Assembly (NCBI GenBank): GCA_965240325.2
Contig: OZ251232.1
Location: 496,001 to 560,000, forward strand
Reading direction: 5' to 3'
Length of the DNA stretch: 64,000 bases
Source: Rebecca billardiae RCC1528
Taxonomy: Eukaryota > Haptophyta
Shown: in pieces, positions 10,448-20,293 of the stretch
Layout of the letters: every line of letters begins with the position of its first letter
Numbering within the stretch: the first letter of the stretch is position 1
Program-made: the position numbers and the translations under genes
The notes under the pieces: model-generated
What the model saw: only the letters and a program-made list of their open reading frames with translations
What the model was told of the DNA's origin: nothing
The model's database searches: none

Positions 10448-12208
10448 TCAGCCCCGCTCAGCGGCCTCAGCCGCGCGCCCCTCGGCCCGCTCGGCGAGGG
10501 AGCGGTTGGCGTTGCCGTTGAACAGCAGCACGGGCAGCAGGCAGCCGAACAGCGCCGTGCCCATGATGAAGAGCCGCGGGCGCGAGGCGAAGCCGCCGCA
10601 CTCGTCCCCCTGCGCCTCGAGCAGCAGCTGCAGCGCAAACGTGAAGAAGATCTGCAGCACGTTGGACGAGGTGAAGAGCAGCGCCGCGGGCGCGTCCGCG
10701 GGCGCGGGGTACGCCTCCTCGACCGCGTTGGCGATCAGCGCGGGGAGCGCGGCGACCAGCCACGCGCCGAGGAAGGCCGCGCTGCCGAGCAGCTCGCCGA
10801 GCGCGGCGGGGCGCATCGCGCGGAAGAAGAGCACCCCGGCGAAGCTCGCGCCCACCGCCACGACGCGCAGGCTCGCCTTGTACGCGCCGGTCGCGTCGAG
10901 CACGCGGCCGATCGCGAGCGCGCCGCCTGCGCCCGCCAGCATGAAGAGACCCGACGCGTCGCCCGCTGCGGAGGGTGCGTAGCCGCACTTCTCCACCATC
11001 TGGCCGAGGAGCGTCATGATCGCGGCCGCGACGCCCAGGCCGACGTTGAACGCGAGGAGCAGCAGGAGGAACTGCGGCCGGCGCAGCAGCGTGCCCCACA
11101 GCGCCAGCGTGCTGCCGGCGCCGCCGCCGCCGCCGTCGCCGCCGCCGCCGCCGCCGACCGCGGCTGCCGCGCCGCCGCCGCCCTCGCCGCCCTCGCGCGG
11201 GCGGGCAGTGTGCCCGGGCGGGACGGGCTCTGCCGCGTGCGCCGCCATGCTGAGCATCTCGCTGCTCGCGCTCTCGCCCTCGCCGCCCACGCCCACGCCG
11301 CTCGCCGCCCCCGGCGCGCCGCCGCCGGCCGCCGACTCGTCCTCAGTCTCCCAGCCCGTGGCCGCGTGCGCGGCCTGCGGCGTTTCGGCCGTGGCGGCGG
11401 CGTGCGCGCGCGAGGCTGCGCGCGCGGCGCCGGACGGCGGCGTGGGCGGCGACGACTCGAACGCGATGAGCGCCCACATCCCGAGCGCAGCCGCGAGCGC
11501 GAGCTGCATCATCAGCAGCGCGGTCGTCCCGTCCGCCGCCGAGCCCGTCACGAGCGTGCCGGCGAGCGCCGAGCCCGCGCCCTGGCCGAGGAGGGAGGAG
11601 AGGGTGCCGATGGCCATCGCGGCCTCGCGGCCGGACGGGTCGAACCAGTTCTCCGCGACCACCGCCGGCAGGTTGAGGAACACCGGCGCCGCGAGCGAGG
11701 CGAGCGTCTGCCCGCCCGCGAGCACGGCAAAGCCCGTGTGTGCCGACACCCTCGGCCGCACCAGCCCGTCGGCGGCGACGCGCACGAGCGCGCCGAAGGC
11801 CTGGGCGGCCGAGGCGCAGAGGACGGCGCGTCTGAGCCCCGACGTCGCGAGCACGCGCGCGCACAGCCACGCGCCGGGCATGAAGAGCGCAGCCGCGCTC
11901 GTGTTGAGCGCCGTGATCGCAATCACAGACACGCCGTATCGCGCGGCGGTGCTGTCGGCCGTGGGCGCGAAGGAGAGCCACATCGCCTGGTTGATGAAGG
12001 CGAGGGACGAGTAGATGGCTAGCATGTGGTAGCGACGCGGGTACACGCGAAACGCGGCTGGAGGCGTGGCCGCGCGCTGCGGCGGGGCTGGCAGCGCGGC
12101 GGCGGGCGCGGCCGGCATGCCCTCCTCCTCATCGGCCGTGCCTGGCTCCGCGCGGAGCAGGCTCTCGCGCAGAGCGGCGCGCTGGGGCGCGCCTCCCAGC
12201 TCGCCCAT
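10448..12208 (-). CDS. MFS transporter, SLC49/FLVCR-like
   Basis: A 586-residue multi-pass membrane protein, single exon, from the ATG at 12208. After a polar N-terminus (about 60 residues) come two blocks of roughly six hydrophobic helices separated by a long Gly/Ala/Ser-rich cytosolic loop (about residues 245-360). The segment AENWFDPSGREAAMAIG followed by GQGAGSALAG matches the conserved region around helices 4-5 of FLVCR/DIRC2-type (SLC49) carriers, where a W-F pair precedes the helix. SLC49 members move haem, choline/ethanolamine or pyridoxine; substrate cannot be told from sequence. The upstream frame extension is rejected because it overlaps the divergent gene's leader and is low complexity. 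Confidence 0.8.
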   Translation of the reverse strand: MGELGGAPQRAALRESLLRAEPGTADEEEGMPAAPAAALPAPPQRAATPPAAFRVYPRRYHMLAIYSSLAFINQAMWLSFAPTADSTAARYGVSVIAITALNTSAAALFMPGAWLCARVLATSGLRRAVLCASAAQAFGALVRVAADGLVRPRVSAHTGFAVLAGGQTLASLAAPVFLNLPAVVAENWFDPSGREAAMAIGTLSSLLGQGAGSALAGTLVTGSAADGTTALLMMQLALAAALGMWALIAFESSPPTPPSGAARAASRAHAAATAETPQAAHAATGWETEDESAAGGGAPGAASGVGVGGEGESASSEMLSMAAHAAEPVPPGHTARPREGGEGGGGAAAAVGGGGGGDGGGGGAGSTLALWGTLLRRPQFLLLLLAFNVGLGVAAAIMTLLGQMVEKCGYAPSAAGDASGLFMLAGAGGALAIGRVLDATGAYKASLRVVAVGASFAGVLFFRAMRPAALGELLGSAAFLGAWLVAALPALIANAVEEAYPAPADAPAALLFTSSNVLQIFFTFALQLLLEAQGDECGGFASRPRLFIMGTALFGCLLPVLLFNGNANRSLAERAEGRAAEAAERG

Positions 12209-12422
12209 GGCTCGCTCGCGGCGCGCGAGGGCGCCGCAGGCAGGGCGAGGAGCGGCCGTGCCGAGCGAGCGCCAGGGCGGGTGCAGCGCGGGAGTCCGAC
12301 CGCCCTTGGCGAGATTCGTCGCAAGTCCAGTTGCCGGCGCAGGGCCGCGCGCTTGGCCCGGCCCGGCTGCGGAGCTCGTCGTTGCCCGGCCGCATCGCCG
12401 ACGGTCGCGGCGTCGTGCGGAC
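12209..12422. promoter_or_regulatory. Shared divergent promoter region (214 bp)
   Basis: Only 214 bp separate the ATG of the MFS carrier (minus) from that of the TPC-like channel (plus), so the two membrane-protein genes probably share promoter elements. Confidence 0.5.
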
Positions 12423-15400
12423 ATGCCGCGCTCGAAGAGCCCGGCACATCCTCGGGCGGGTGACGCGCCGCCGGTGCCGCCCGCGGACGATGTGGCGCGT
12501 GGCCTCACGCCCCTGCGCCCGCCCACGGTCGAGCCGCCGCCGGACGCGGGTAGTGACCACGGCGGCGGCGGCCAGCTCACGCCCTCGCGCGTCAGCCCCG
12601 GCCAGCGGCTGTGGGGCCGCGCCGCGCGCGCGACGCTGGACCGGCTGAGCGACGACGACCTGCAGCGAGGCGCGGCCTTCGTGCTCGACGCCCTCCACGG
12701 CCGCCTCGAGTCCGGCCTCGCCGCCGTGCACGGCCAGCCGTGGCACGTGCGCCGCGCGTTTGCCGTGCAGACGCACTCGGGCTGGACGCTCGCCGTGGGC
12801 TGCGCGACCGCGGCGCACTGCGCGCTGCTCTTCGACGGCGTGCGCGCGCACGCGCGCGCGTGCGAGCTGCTCTGCCTCGCCGTCTACGCCTCGGACATCT
12901 GCCTCAAGGCGGCGTACATGGGGCGGCGCAAGTTTGGCTCGAAGCGGTGGCAGCTGCTGTACGCGTGGCTGTGCGCGCTGCTGGGGCTGGAGTGGGCGGC
13001 GTCGGTGGCGTGGGCGGGGCGCGCGCCGCGTGCGGTGCGGCTGCTCCGCGCGGCGCGCCCCGTCATCGCCGTCGTGCGCAACCGCACCGTCCGCCGCTTC
13101 TTCGACGCCGCGACGCGCGTGACGATCGAAGCCTCGCCCGTGCTCGCGGCCGGCGGCGCGTTTGCGCTCTGCATGGGCGCGGTGGGCGCGCGGCTGTTCG
13201 GCGCGCACGTGGACGCGCTGCGTGGGTCGACGGTGTCGGCGACGCGCGAGATCCTCACCCTCGTCCTCTCCCTCGACAACTACGCCGCGCTCTCGCCGTT
13301 CGTGCGCGCGGACGCGGAGGGCGCCGCGCCCGCGCCGCTCGCCGCCGCCACCGCCGATGCGCCGGGCGCGCGCCCCGCGCCGCTGGCGTGGGGCGGTGGC
13401 GGCGCGGCGGCGGCGGCGGGCGGCTGGGCCGCGCGGGCGGCGGCGTCGCTCCTCGCGCGCGCGGGCGCGGGCGGCGCCGAGCCCGCCAACCGCCCCGCCG
13501 CCCTCGAGCCCGCGGGCGGCGGCGCGCTGGCGCCTCACGGCCTCGGGTGCGCGCGCGCGCTCGACGGCGCGCGTGCGCTCTACGGCGCCTTCTTCGCCCT
13601 CGCCATCCTGGTGGGCGTGTGCTACCTGCTGCAGCTGGTGCTGGTGGTGACGATCCTGCACTTTGGCGCGATGACCCGCCGCCAGCTGCGCAGCGAGCGG
13701 CGCAAGCAGCTGCAGGCGCTCACCAGAGCGTACGCGACGCTCACGCCGCCGCCCGCGGCCGAGGGCGGCGCGGCGGCGGCCGGCGGCGCGCTCGGCTCGG
13801 CCGGCGGCGGCGCGAGCGGCGGCGGCGGCGGGCTCGACCGCTCGACGTGGCACCGGCTCTTCCCGCTGCTCCGCCCACCGCCGCGCGCCCGCCGCGCGTG
13901 GCCCCGCCTCGCGCGCGCCGCGCTCCCGCGGCCCAGCAGCGCCGCGCAGCAGCTGGCGCACTGGTGGGAGGCAGAGCTGTACTATGAGCTGCTGGCCAAT
14001 GGGGAACCGTTTATTGACGCGGTCGACTTCTTGAGGCTGCCGTACGTGCTGAGCGCGGACGTGAGGCTGAGCGCGGAGGAGGCCGAGGCGGAGCACGCCG
14101 CGAGGTACGGCGGCGCGCTCTCGCCCTCGCCGCTGCGCCAGCCCGCGGCGGCGGCGGACACCGAGCGGCCGGGCGGCGCGCCCGCGCCGCGCCGCCTCGG
14201 GTGCGCGTGGCAGTGCGAGGAGTGGCGCGCGGCAGCGGTCCGCACGCTCTCGCTGTGCACGCTCGCGGCGGAGCTGCTCACCCTGCTCGCCGACCTCGAC
14301 CGCACCGACGCGCCCGCGTGCGGCCCCGGCGGCGCCGAGCAGCCCGCGACGGCCGCGCTGCCCGAGGCGCCGTGCGCGCCCGCCGGCGCGGCGCGCGCGC
14401 GGCGCGTGGGCGCGGTGCTGTGCGCGCTCGCGCTCGCCACCGCCGCGGACGCGTGCGCGCAGAGCGCCGCGCTCGGCGGCGCGCGCCGCGTGCTCCGCGC
14501 CGCGCGGCGCGCGCTCGGCCTCGGCCCGGCCGCGCGCTCGCGCGCGCACCCGGCCGCGAGTGAGCTCTGTGTGATCGGCTCGCTCGCGTGCTCGGCGGCC
14601 GTGTATGGCGCGCGCGGCGCGCTGTGCGGCGCGCGCGCCGGCGCGGCGCCGCTCGCGCGCGCGGGGCTGTCCGCGCTGAGCGTGCTGCTCTGCTCGGTGC
14701 GCGCGTGCGCGGAGTGGGCGCCGGTGCGCGCCATGGCGTCGCCCTTCCTCACCGTGCTGCCCACGCTGCTCCAGCTCGTCCTCTTCGCGCTCCTCATCCT
14801 GCTGTCCTTCGGAGTGCTCGCGCACGCGCTGTTTGGAGGCGCCGTGCCGAGGCTGGACACGCTCGGCGGCTCGCTCGCGTGGCACGTGGGCCTGTTCCTG
14901 GGCGTGGGGCTGGGGGACGAGCTCGCGGCACCGGAGGGCGCGCCGCCGCCGTCCGGCCGCGCGCCCGAGCTGCTGCGCTGGTACGCGCACGGCTTCTACG
15001 TGGTCGGCCCTCTGATCGCCTTCAACCTGCTCGTGGCGCTGGTGGCCGACTTCCAGCTGGCGAGGGTGGTGGCGTCGACGGGGAAGGAGGCGGCGGGGGC
15101 GGGCGGCGCGCCGCGGGAGCCCGCGTGCGAGCGCGCGGGCTCCACCGACTCGCTCGCGCGCACCTCGACCGCCCTCGGCCACGCCGCGCAGCCGAGCGCG
15201 AGCGCGCGCCACAGCGTGGTCGCCTCGACCGTTGTGCGGCTGCTCAAGGGAGGCGGGCAGAGCGCCTCGCCCGCTGCTGCGGCCGCCGCCCGCGCCGCCG
15301 CCGGCGCCGCCGACGCCGCCGATGCGAGCGGCGACGTGGGCGGCGCCAACTCGGGCGCGCTCGCGAGCGCCGCGGCCGCAGCCGGCGCCGGCGCCGAGGG

Positions 15401-15689
15401 CCTCGGCGCGTGCGCAGACGGCGGCGCGGCGCGTGGCCGCGCGCCGCGCTTCAGCCTCTCAATGCGCAGGCCGACGCCCACCGGGCTGCAGCTGCTTCGC
15501 GAGCTGCAAGGCGCCGACGACCGCTCGGCCGACGGTGCGGGCGTGGCGTTCGTCGACCCGGAGGAGCTGCGCGCGTGCCAGCGGTACGCGCGCGTCGACC
15601 TGCTCGACGTGTTCGCCTCCCGCTGCCGCGAGTACATGGCGCTCGAGGGCTGGGCGAGCATCCTCGAGGGCGGCGCGAACGGCGAATGA
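12423..15689 (+). CDS. Two-domain voltage-gated cation channel, TPC-like
   Basis: A 1088-residue single-exon protein starting at ATG 12423. It has two repeats of ion-transport architecture. Domain I (about residues 105-420) has helices followed by an Arg-rich S4-like segment (RAVRLLRAARPVIAVVRNR, about 203-222), a pore-side segment with EILTLVLSLDNYAAL (about 275) and a strong S6 helix (about 385-415). A long linker follows; domain II (about 600-882) ends with a helix, a GVGLGDE pore-loop-like segment (about 830) and an S6 helix with FNLLVALVADFQ. Two domains rather than four or one suggest the two-pore channel class, which conducts Na+ or Ca2+ across endolysosomal or vacuolar membranes. Domain II lacks a convincing Arg ladder. 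Selectivity is not predictable. The C-terminal 200 residues are low complexity. Confidence 0.7.
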   Translation: MPRSKSPAHPRAGDAPPVPPADDVARGLTPLRPPTVEPPPDAGSDHGGGGQLTPSRVSPGQRLWGRAARATLDRLSDDDLQRGAAFVLDALHGRLESGLAAVHGQPWHVRRAFAVQTHSGWTLAVGCATAAHCALLFDGVRAHARACELLCLAVYASDICLKAAYMGRRKFGSKRWQLLYAWLCALLGLEWAASVAWAGRAPRAVRLLRAARPVIAVVRNRTVRRFFDAATRVTIEASPVLAAGGAFALCMGAVGARLFGAHVDALRGSTVSATREILTLVLSLDNYAALSPFVRADAEGAAPAPLAAATADAPGARPAPLAWGGGGAAAAAGGWAARAAASLLARAGAGGAEPANRPAALEPAGGGALAPHGLGCARALDGARALYGAFFALAILVGVCYLLQLVLVVTILHFGAMTRRQLRSERRKQLQALTRAYATLTPPPAAEGGAAAAGGALGSAGGGASGGGGGLDRSTWHRLFPLLRPPPRARRAWPRLARAALPRPSSAAQQLAHWWEAELYYELLANGEPFIDAVDFLRLPYVLSADVRLSAEEAEAEHAARYGGALSPSPLRQPAAAADTERPGGAPAPRRLGCAWQCEEWRAAAVRTLSLCTLAAELLTLLADLDRTDAPACGPGGAEQPATAALPEAPCAPAGAARARRVGAVLCALALATAADACAQSAALGGARRVLRAARRALGLGPAARSRAHPAASELCVIGSLACSAAVYGARGALCGARAGAAPLARAGLSALSVLLCSVRACAEWAPVRAMASPFLTVLPTLLQLVLFALLILLSFGVLAHALFGGAVPRLDTLGGSLAWHVGLFLGVGLGDELAAPEGAPPPSGRAPELLRWYAHGFYVVGPLIAFNLLVALVADFQLARVVASTGKEAAGAGGAPREPACERAGSTDSLARTSTALGHAAQPSASARHSVVASTVVRLLKGGGQSASPAAAAAARAAAGAADAADASGDVGGANSGALASAAAAAGAGAEGLGACADGGAARGRAPRFSLSMRRPTPTGLQLLRELQGADDRSADGAGVAFVDPEELRACQRYARVDLLDVFASRCREYMALEGWASILEGGANGE

Positions 15690-16411
15690 TGATCGAAAAC
15701 GCGCTAGCATCTCCCCTTGCTGTACCGCAGTCTGCTTCTGTGCGAAGCGGATTTGGGTGGGCGACCGGCCGACCGCGGGGTCGTGCGCTCGGCGCGCTGA
15801 GCGGCATGACGGCGCAAGCGGGCACGCGCACGGCTGGGGGCATAGATCTTCGGGACCATTCCCAATCCCATCGACGACCCGAGCCTCACCGCCGCCGCCC
15901 TTCCCCCGTTCTCCTCACGCCTGTCACCTGTGCCACGGCGCCCCGGAGACGGAGTGCCAAACGAGCATTTGCCGTCGGACCGCGCTTTGCCCGCGTGAAC
16001 CGCGTCGACGCGGTGTCACGAGCCGGCAGCCACTGCCAGTGAAGCCGATTTTGGAATCACGGGTGCTCAAAACCGCGCTGCGGAGGCCATCGTCTGGCTG
16101 CGGCGCCGTGTGGGAGGGGTGTCACACCTTAATCGACGACGGTCGCTACCCGCCCGCCGGTCTGTAGGCTGCTAGCGCCCGTGGTGCTAGTTGACGCTTG
16201 CTTGCACCTGGCTGCCGTGCCGCCTGTGGTACTTTCCGCCATCGCACGCGCTCCACCGGAAGAGACCTGCAGACCGAGTTGAGTCATGGTTGAGTGGGCC
16301 ACGATGGATCACTTTACTATCCATACCATACTGCTTACAATCTTGAGCGCCCACCGCCCACCGCCCCCGCCGCCCGTCGACTGGCGTCCATCGCGCAGCG
16401 AAGTGACCACG
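15690..16411. other. Intergenic, nothing recognised
   Basis: 722 bp between two plus-strand genes. Around 16200-16265 a degenerate relative of the repeat at 38794-38867 (CATCGCACGC followed by GAAGAGACCTG) is visible. An in-frame ATG at 16286 could extend the next gene upstream. Confidence 0.5.
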
Positions 16412-18773
16412 ATGGCCCCCGCGCCGTGCGGCTGCGCCGCCGCCGGCGGGCACAGCGACACGGGCTCGGACACCGACGCGGACGACAGCGCGCTCGCAGG
16501 CGCGAGCCATCAGGACCGCCTCGCCCGCCACCCGTACCCGATGTACGTCGTGCGCGTGGCGGACGTGCTGAGCATGCGCGCGGCCGACGGGCTGCCGGCG
16601 CACCAGCAGCTGCGCGCGGACGGGCGCGCGCGCGTGTGGGACGGCGAGGGCGAGGTGCTCTTCGTCTCGCACGTCTGGGTCGGATCGGCGCATCCGGACC
16701 CGCACTATGGTCGCGAGTACGACCCCGACGCCGACGGCGACGAGGGCGGCGGCGGCGGATACCTCACGCGCGTGTCGCAGTTTGCCGCGCTGCAGCGCGC
16801 GCTCGGCGCGCTCGCGCGCGGCGAGCACGAGACGCCGCATCACCCGTCGGTGGGGCCCATGCACAGCCTGGTCGTCCGAACCGCCGCGCAGTGGCGCGCG
16901 CTGCTCGCCGCCCCCGACACGTACGTGTGGCTCGACTGGTTCTGCGCGCCGCAGCCGGCGGTCGAGCGAGGGCGCGCGGGCGAGCGCGCGGCGCGCCGCC
17001 AGCTGCGCAAGGCGGTGGCGGGGCTGCACACGTACATCGCCCGCGCGGCGCAGCTGCTGATCCTCGCGCCGCCCGTCCAGCACGAGTCAGGCGCGCGCTG
17101 GTGCACGTACGACGCGTGGCTCGGCCGCGGCTGGTGCCGGCTCGAGGCGGCGGTGCATGCGCTCGCGGGCAGCGCGGCGCGGCCCACGGCGCCTGTGCTG
17201 GTGCAGGGCGGCACCGGGCCGCGCGCGGTGCTCGTGGTGCCGCCCGCCGGGATCTCCGCGCCCGTGGGGCAGGGCGAGCTCACGGTCGAGAGCGACCGCG
17301 CCTCGGTCAGCGCCGTGCTGCGCGCCTTCCTCTCGCGCCGCATCGCCGCGCTCGGCAGCTCCGTCGACGAGCCCGGCCGCGGCGCGGACGGGCGCCGTGA
17401 CGAGCTCACGCGCTACCGGCTGCTGCGCGCGCAGCGCCACGTGCTGCTCACGGGGCTGCCCGCGCCGCGCGACGCGCGCGACGACCCGCTCAGCCGGCTG
17501 AGCGCGGAGGAGGCCGATTGGCCCGGCTTCGCCGCCGCGCTGCGCCTGCCCGGCGGCGAGCGCGGCGTGTCCGCGCGGTGCGAGTCTGGGTTTGCGCCGC
17601 TGCACTGGGCGGTGATGGCCGACCGGCCGCACCTCGTGCAGGGGCTGCTCGCGCGCGGCGCCGACCCCAACGCCGAGCGCACGGGCGACCTGGCGAAGGG
17701 CCTGGCCATGGTGTACTTGAAGGCGTTGACCGGCGCGCCCCTCGCGCGCGGCTTCAACGACGAGCACAGCCTGATGCTCTTCATGGACACGGTGCGGCCG
17801 CTCGACATCGCGTGCGCGTTTGCGTCGGGGGCGGTGGTGCGCGCGCTGCTGCACGCGCGCGCCGATGCGCACCAGCTCTCGGTGGTGAGCGGCGGCACGG
17901 CGCTCAGCTGGGCAGCGGCGACGGGAAACGTGGAGGCGATACACGAGCTCTTCGCCCATCTCGGCCCGGCGTACGCGGCGTTCCCGCCCGTGCTCGCCGG
18001 CACGGCCCACCGCGCGCCCCTGATCGCGACGCTGAGCGGGCAGTCTGGCGCGCTGCGGCTGCTCGTGCAGAGCGGTGCGCCCGTGCTCTCGGAGAAGACG
18101 GTGGGCGAGCACCACATGCGCGTGAGCGAGCTGCACGCCGCGGCGCTGTGTGGGATGCACGACGTGCTGTACGATCTGCTGCAGCTGCCCAGCGCGCGCG
18201 CATACCTCTCGCACCTCCCGCGCGCCAACTTGTGCGCGCGCCCCGCGCCCGCGCCCCGCGCGCCGTGCGCGCGCGCGCGCGTGCACTGCCAACGCGCGCG
18301 AGCACGCCGCATCCCGCGCACACAGGCCGAAGCTCAGCATGGAGCGCCTCTTCCTCGGCATCGCGGACGCGTGGCTGGCGCTGGACCCGCGCGAGCGCAC
18401 GTTTGAGCGCGCCTTCTTCCACGAGTACCTCGAGGGCACGCCGCTGCACGCGGCGACCGCGTTCAACAGCGCGCCATGCGTCGAGCTGCTGCTCACGTAC
18501 GGCGCCGACCCGACGCAGCGCTCGCGCCGCGGCGAGACGGCCGCCCAGCTGGCGCACCGGGCTGGCATGCGCGACCTCGCCGCACGGCTGCGCTCCGCCG
18601 AGCGCGACTTTGTCGCTGGCAAGCAGCCCGCCCCGTTGCAGCTCGTCGAGCCGCGCGCGTCGGCGGACGCGATGCAGCGGCGGCATCCGCTGCCGCTGGC
18701 AAACCAGCAGCACTCGCAGAGTCGCGACAGCGACGCTCGGCGGCAGTCGTACCGGCGGCGACTATTTCTCTGA
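16412..18773 (+). CDS. SHVW (HET/TIR-like) domain plus ankyrin repeats
   Basis: Exons 16412-18231 and 18326-18773 join (94-nt intron, phase 2, GTGCGC...CACAG) to give 755 residues. The junction restores the frame as RANL-PKLSMERLF. About residues 80-250 contain VLFVSHVW with HPDP and then YVWLDWFCAPQP, a module common in algal and fungal proteins with a HET/TIR-like fold. Ankyrin-type repeats start near residue 392 (APLHWAVMADRPHLVQ, LLARGADPN) and continue to the second exon (GTPLHAATAFNSAPCVELLL, YGADPT). HET/TIR modules can act in signalling or self/non-self recognition and ankyrin repeats bind partners; the role here is inference. An upstream ATG at 16286 would add 42 residues; 16412 is preferred for its compositional shift to typical coding sequence. 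Confidence 0.75.
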
Positions 18774-19585
18774 TATTGATGAAGCAGGCCGTGTCGTCAG
18801 GCCCTCGCCGAGTCGCCGACCGGGTCCGGGACGGGCGCGGGCTGGCATCCATGATGCCAACTGATTCGCGGGCGGACGACGACTTGCGGCCTCTCCGCTG
18901 CTCTCGCCCTCGCCCTCGGAGTCGATCGGACGCGGAGTCTGGTCCTGGTGGACCTGCCGTCTGTCCTGCGGCGTCGGACGCGGAGTCTGGTCCTGGTGGA
19001 CCTGCCGTCTGTCCTGCGGCGCTGGCTGCGGTCATCATCCGGGACCGGGCGCGACGAGTGACGCGCCGCGACGACGAATCGCGTAGTCAGTCGTCGTCGA
19101 TTCATCACGATTGACACTTTGACTCACTGTTTGAAGTCACAATGGTCGTAGTATATAGTATATCGTCATCGCGATCTATAGAGTAATGCTGCTAAACTTA
19201 TGTGCTACACTCTACTAGCTCAGTCGGCGCGGTTAATTATATACACTGTTACAGTCGCGGCTATGGCAGGCTGTACTGTATATATACCGTGATTGACTCT
19301 GATGAGTGACTCAGTGCCGGGGCCCGCCAGGCGCCACCGCGCCAGTGACGACTCACTCAGACGAGTAATCACTTAATAATATGTGGCCGCGCGGTCATAA
19401 TAATCGTCGACGATCTGACAGTAGTATATATGTGACCAGTTTACGACTCACGACTGTCACCCCCTGACCCTGACCCTAGATCGTCCGTCGGCATCATCTG
19501 TCAAGTGGCATCATCAGTCGCCAGTCGATCGCACAGGCCCGGCCCCAAACTGCGGCCGGTGCTGGCCGTTTGGAGTGAGTGAGTG
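18774..19585. other. Intergenic between convergent genes, AT-richer; no gene
   Basis: 812 bp between convergent stop codons. After a 48-bp tandem duplication (18926-19021) base composition drops to AT-rich sequence with TATA-type runs (19140-19440). No coding or RNA gene seen. Confidence 0.6.
18926..19021. repeat. 48-bp tandem duplication, two identical copies
   Basis: The unit at 18926-18973 (beginning TCGGACGCGGAGTCTGG) is repeated exactly at 18974-19021. It lies downstream of the ankyrin gene and is not part of a recognised reading frame. Confidence 0.95.
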
Positions 19586-20293
19586 CTACGCAGCTCCTGT
19601 GAACTTGTCGTCGTACCACATCGCCGTCGGCGAGTTGCGCACGGACACCTTCGCGCGCGGAGCCTTCTCGTATCCGAGCGAGACGACGACGGGCACCGCG
19701 TACCGCTCAGGCAGCCCGACCGCCTCGCGGATGGCCTTCTGGCCCTCTTTGGGCGAGAACCCCTCCATCGGGTTGGTCGCCAGCCCGTGCGCGGTCGCGG
19801 CGAGCAGGAAGGTGGAGACGGCGAACGAGGTCTGCTTGAAGGCCCACGCCTCCGGGGTGGTGCACTGCCCCAGGAACAGTGGCAAGGCGTTCTTGACGAA
19901 CTCTGGCGTCGCGTCGGTGAAGAGCTTCTGCGGCTGCGTGTCCGCGGCAAACACGATGTTGACCGGCGACGAGTCCGCCTTGGGCTGATTGCCCGGCGCG
20001 AGCGCGCTGACGAGCTTGGCCTTTGCCGCGGGCTCGCGCACGACGACCGCCACCCACGGCTGCGTGTTGAAGCTGGTCGGAGAGCGCTGCGTGAGCTCGA
20101 TCAGCTTGGACAGAAGAGCGTCCGGGACCGGGCGCGCGGGGTCGAACTCCTTGCACGCGTAGCGCGCGTTCACGAGATTTGTGAAGGCCTCCGCCGGCGT
20201 CGGCGTGCGCGAGAAGCCGCCGAGCACCAGCGCGAGCGCGACACCGCCGACGACGATCGCGCCGAGCGTGCGCGGATCCGCGAGCTGGTCCAT
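19586..20293 (-). CDS. Nitroreductase-family protein with N-terminal membrane anchor
   Basis: A 235-residue single-exon protein from the ATG at 20293 (MDQLADPRT). A hydrophobic segment (about residues 10-28, IVVGGVALALVLGGF) is followed by a nitroreductase fold: NARYACKEFDPARPV, the conserved QRSPTSFNTQPW stretch that contributes to FMN binding, and a later FLLAATAHGLATNPMEGF helix typical of the NfsB/FRP group. Members use FMN and NAD(P)H to reduce nitroaromatics, quinones or flavins, usually as dimers. The anchor suggests a membrane-bound form in the ER, mitochondrion or plastid envelope; substrate is unknown. An upstream in-frame extension of 25 residues is possible but is compositionally non-coding. 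Confidence 0.85.
   Translation of the reverse strand: MDQLADPRTLGAIVVGGVALALVLGGFSRTPTPAEAFTNLVNARYACKEFDPARPVPDALLSKLIELTQRSPTSFNTQPWVAVVVREPAAKAKLVSALAPGNQPKADSSPVNIVFAADTQPQKLFTDATPEFVKNALPLFLGQCTTPEAWAFKQTSFAVSTFLLAATAHGLATNPMEGFSPKEGQKAIREAVGLPERYAVPVVVSLGYEKAPRAKVSVRNSPTAMWYDDKFTGAA

Noticed and set aside
9757-10638. Minus-strand hydrophobic frame overlapping the last DUF427 exon
   Set aside because: No family resemblance; overlaps a well-supported exon and the 3' end of the MFS gene.
10328-12022. Plus-strand frame opposite the MFS transporter
   Set aside because: Arg/Glu/Ala-rich antisense product with no domain; the minus strand has clear transmembrane helices.
12129-15212. Minus-strand frame of about 1027 codons opposite the channel gene
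   Set aside because: Arg/Ala-rich shadow of the channel; no helices or motifs, and it would erase the divergent promoter.
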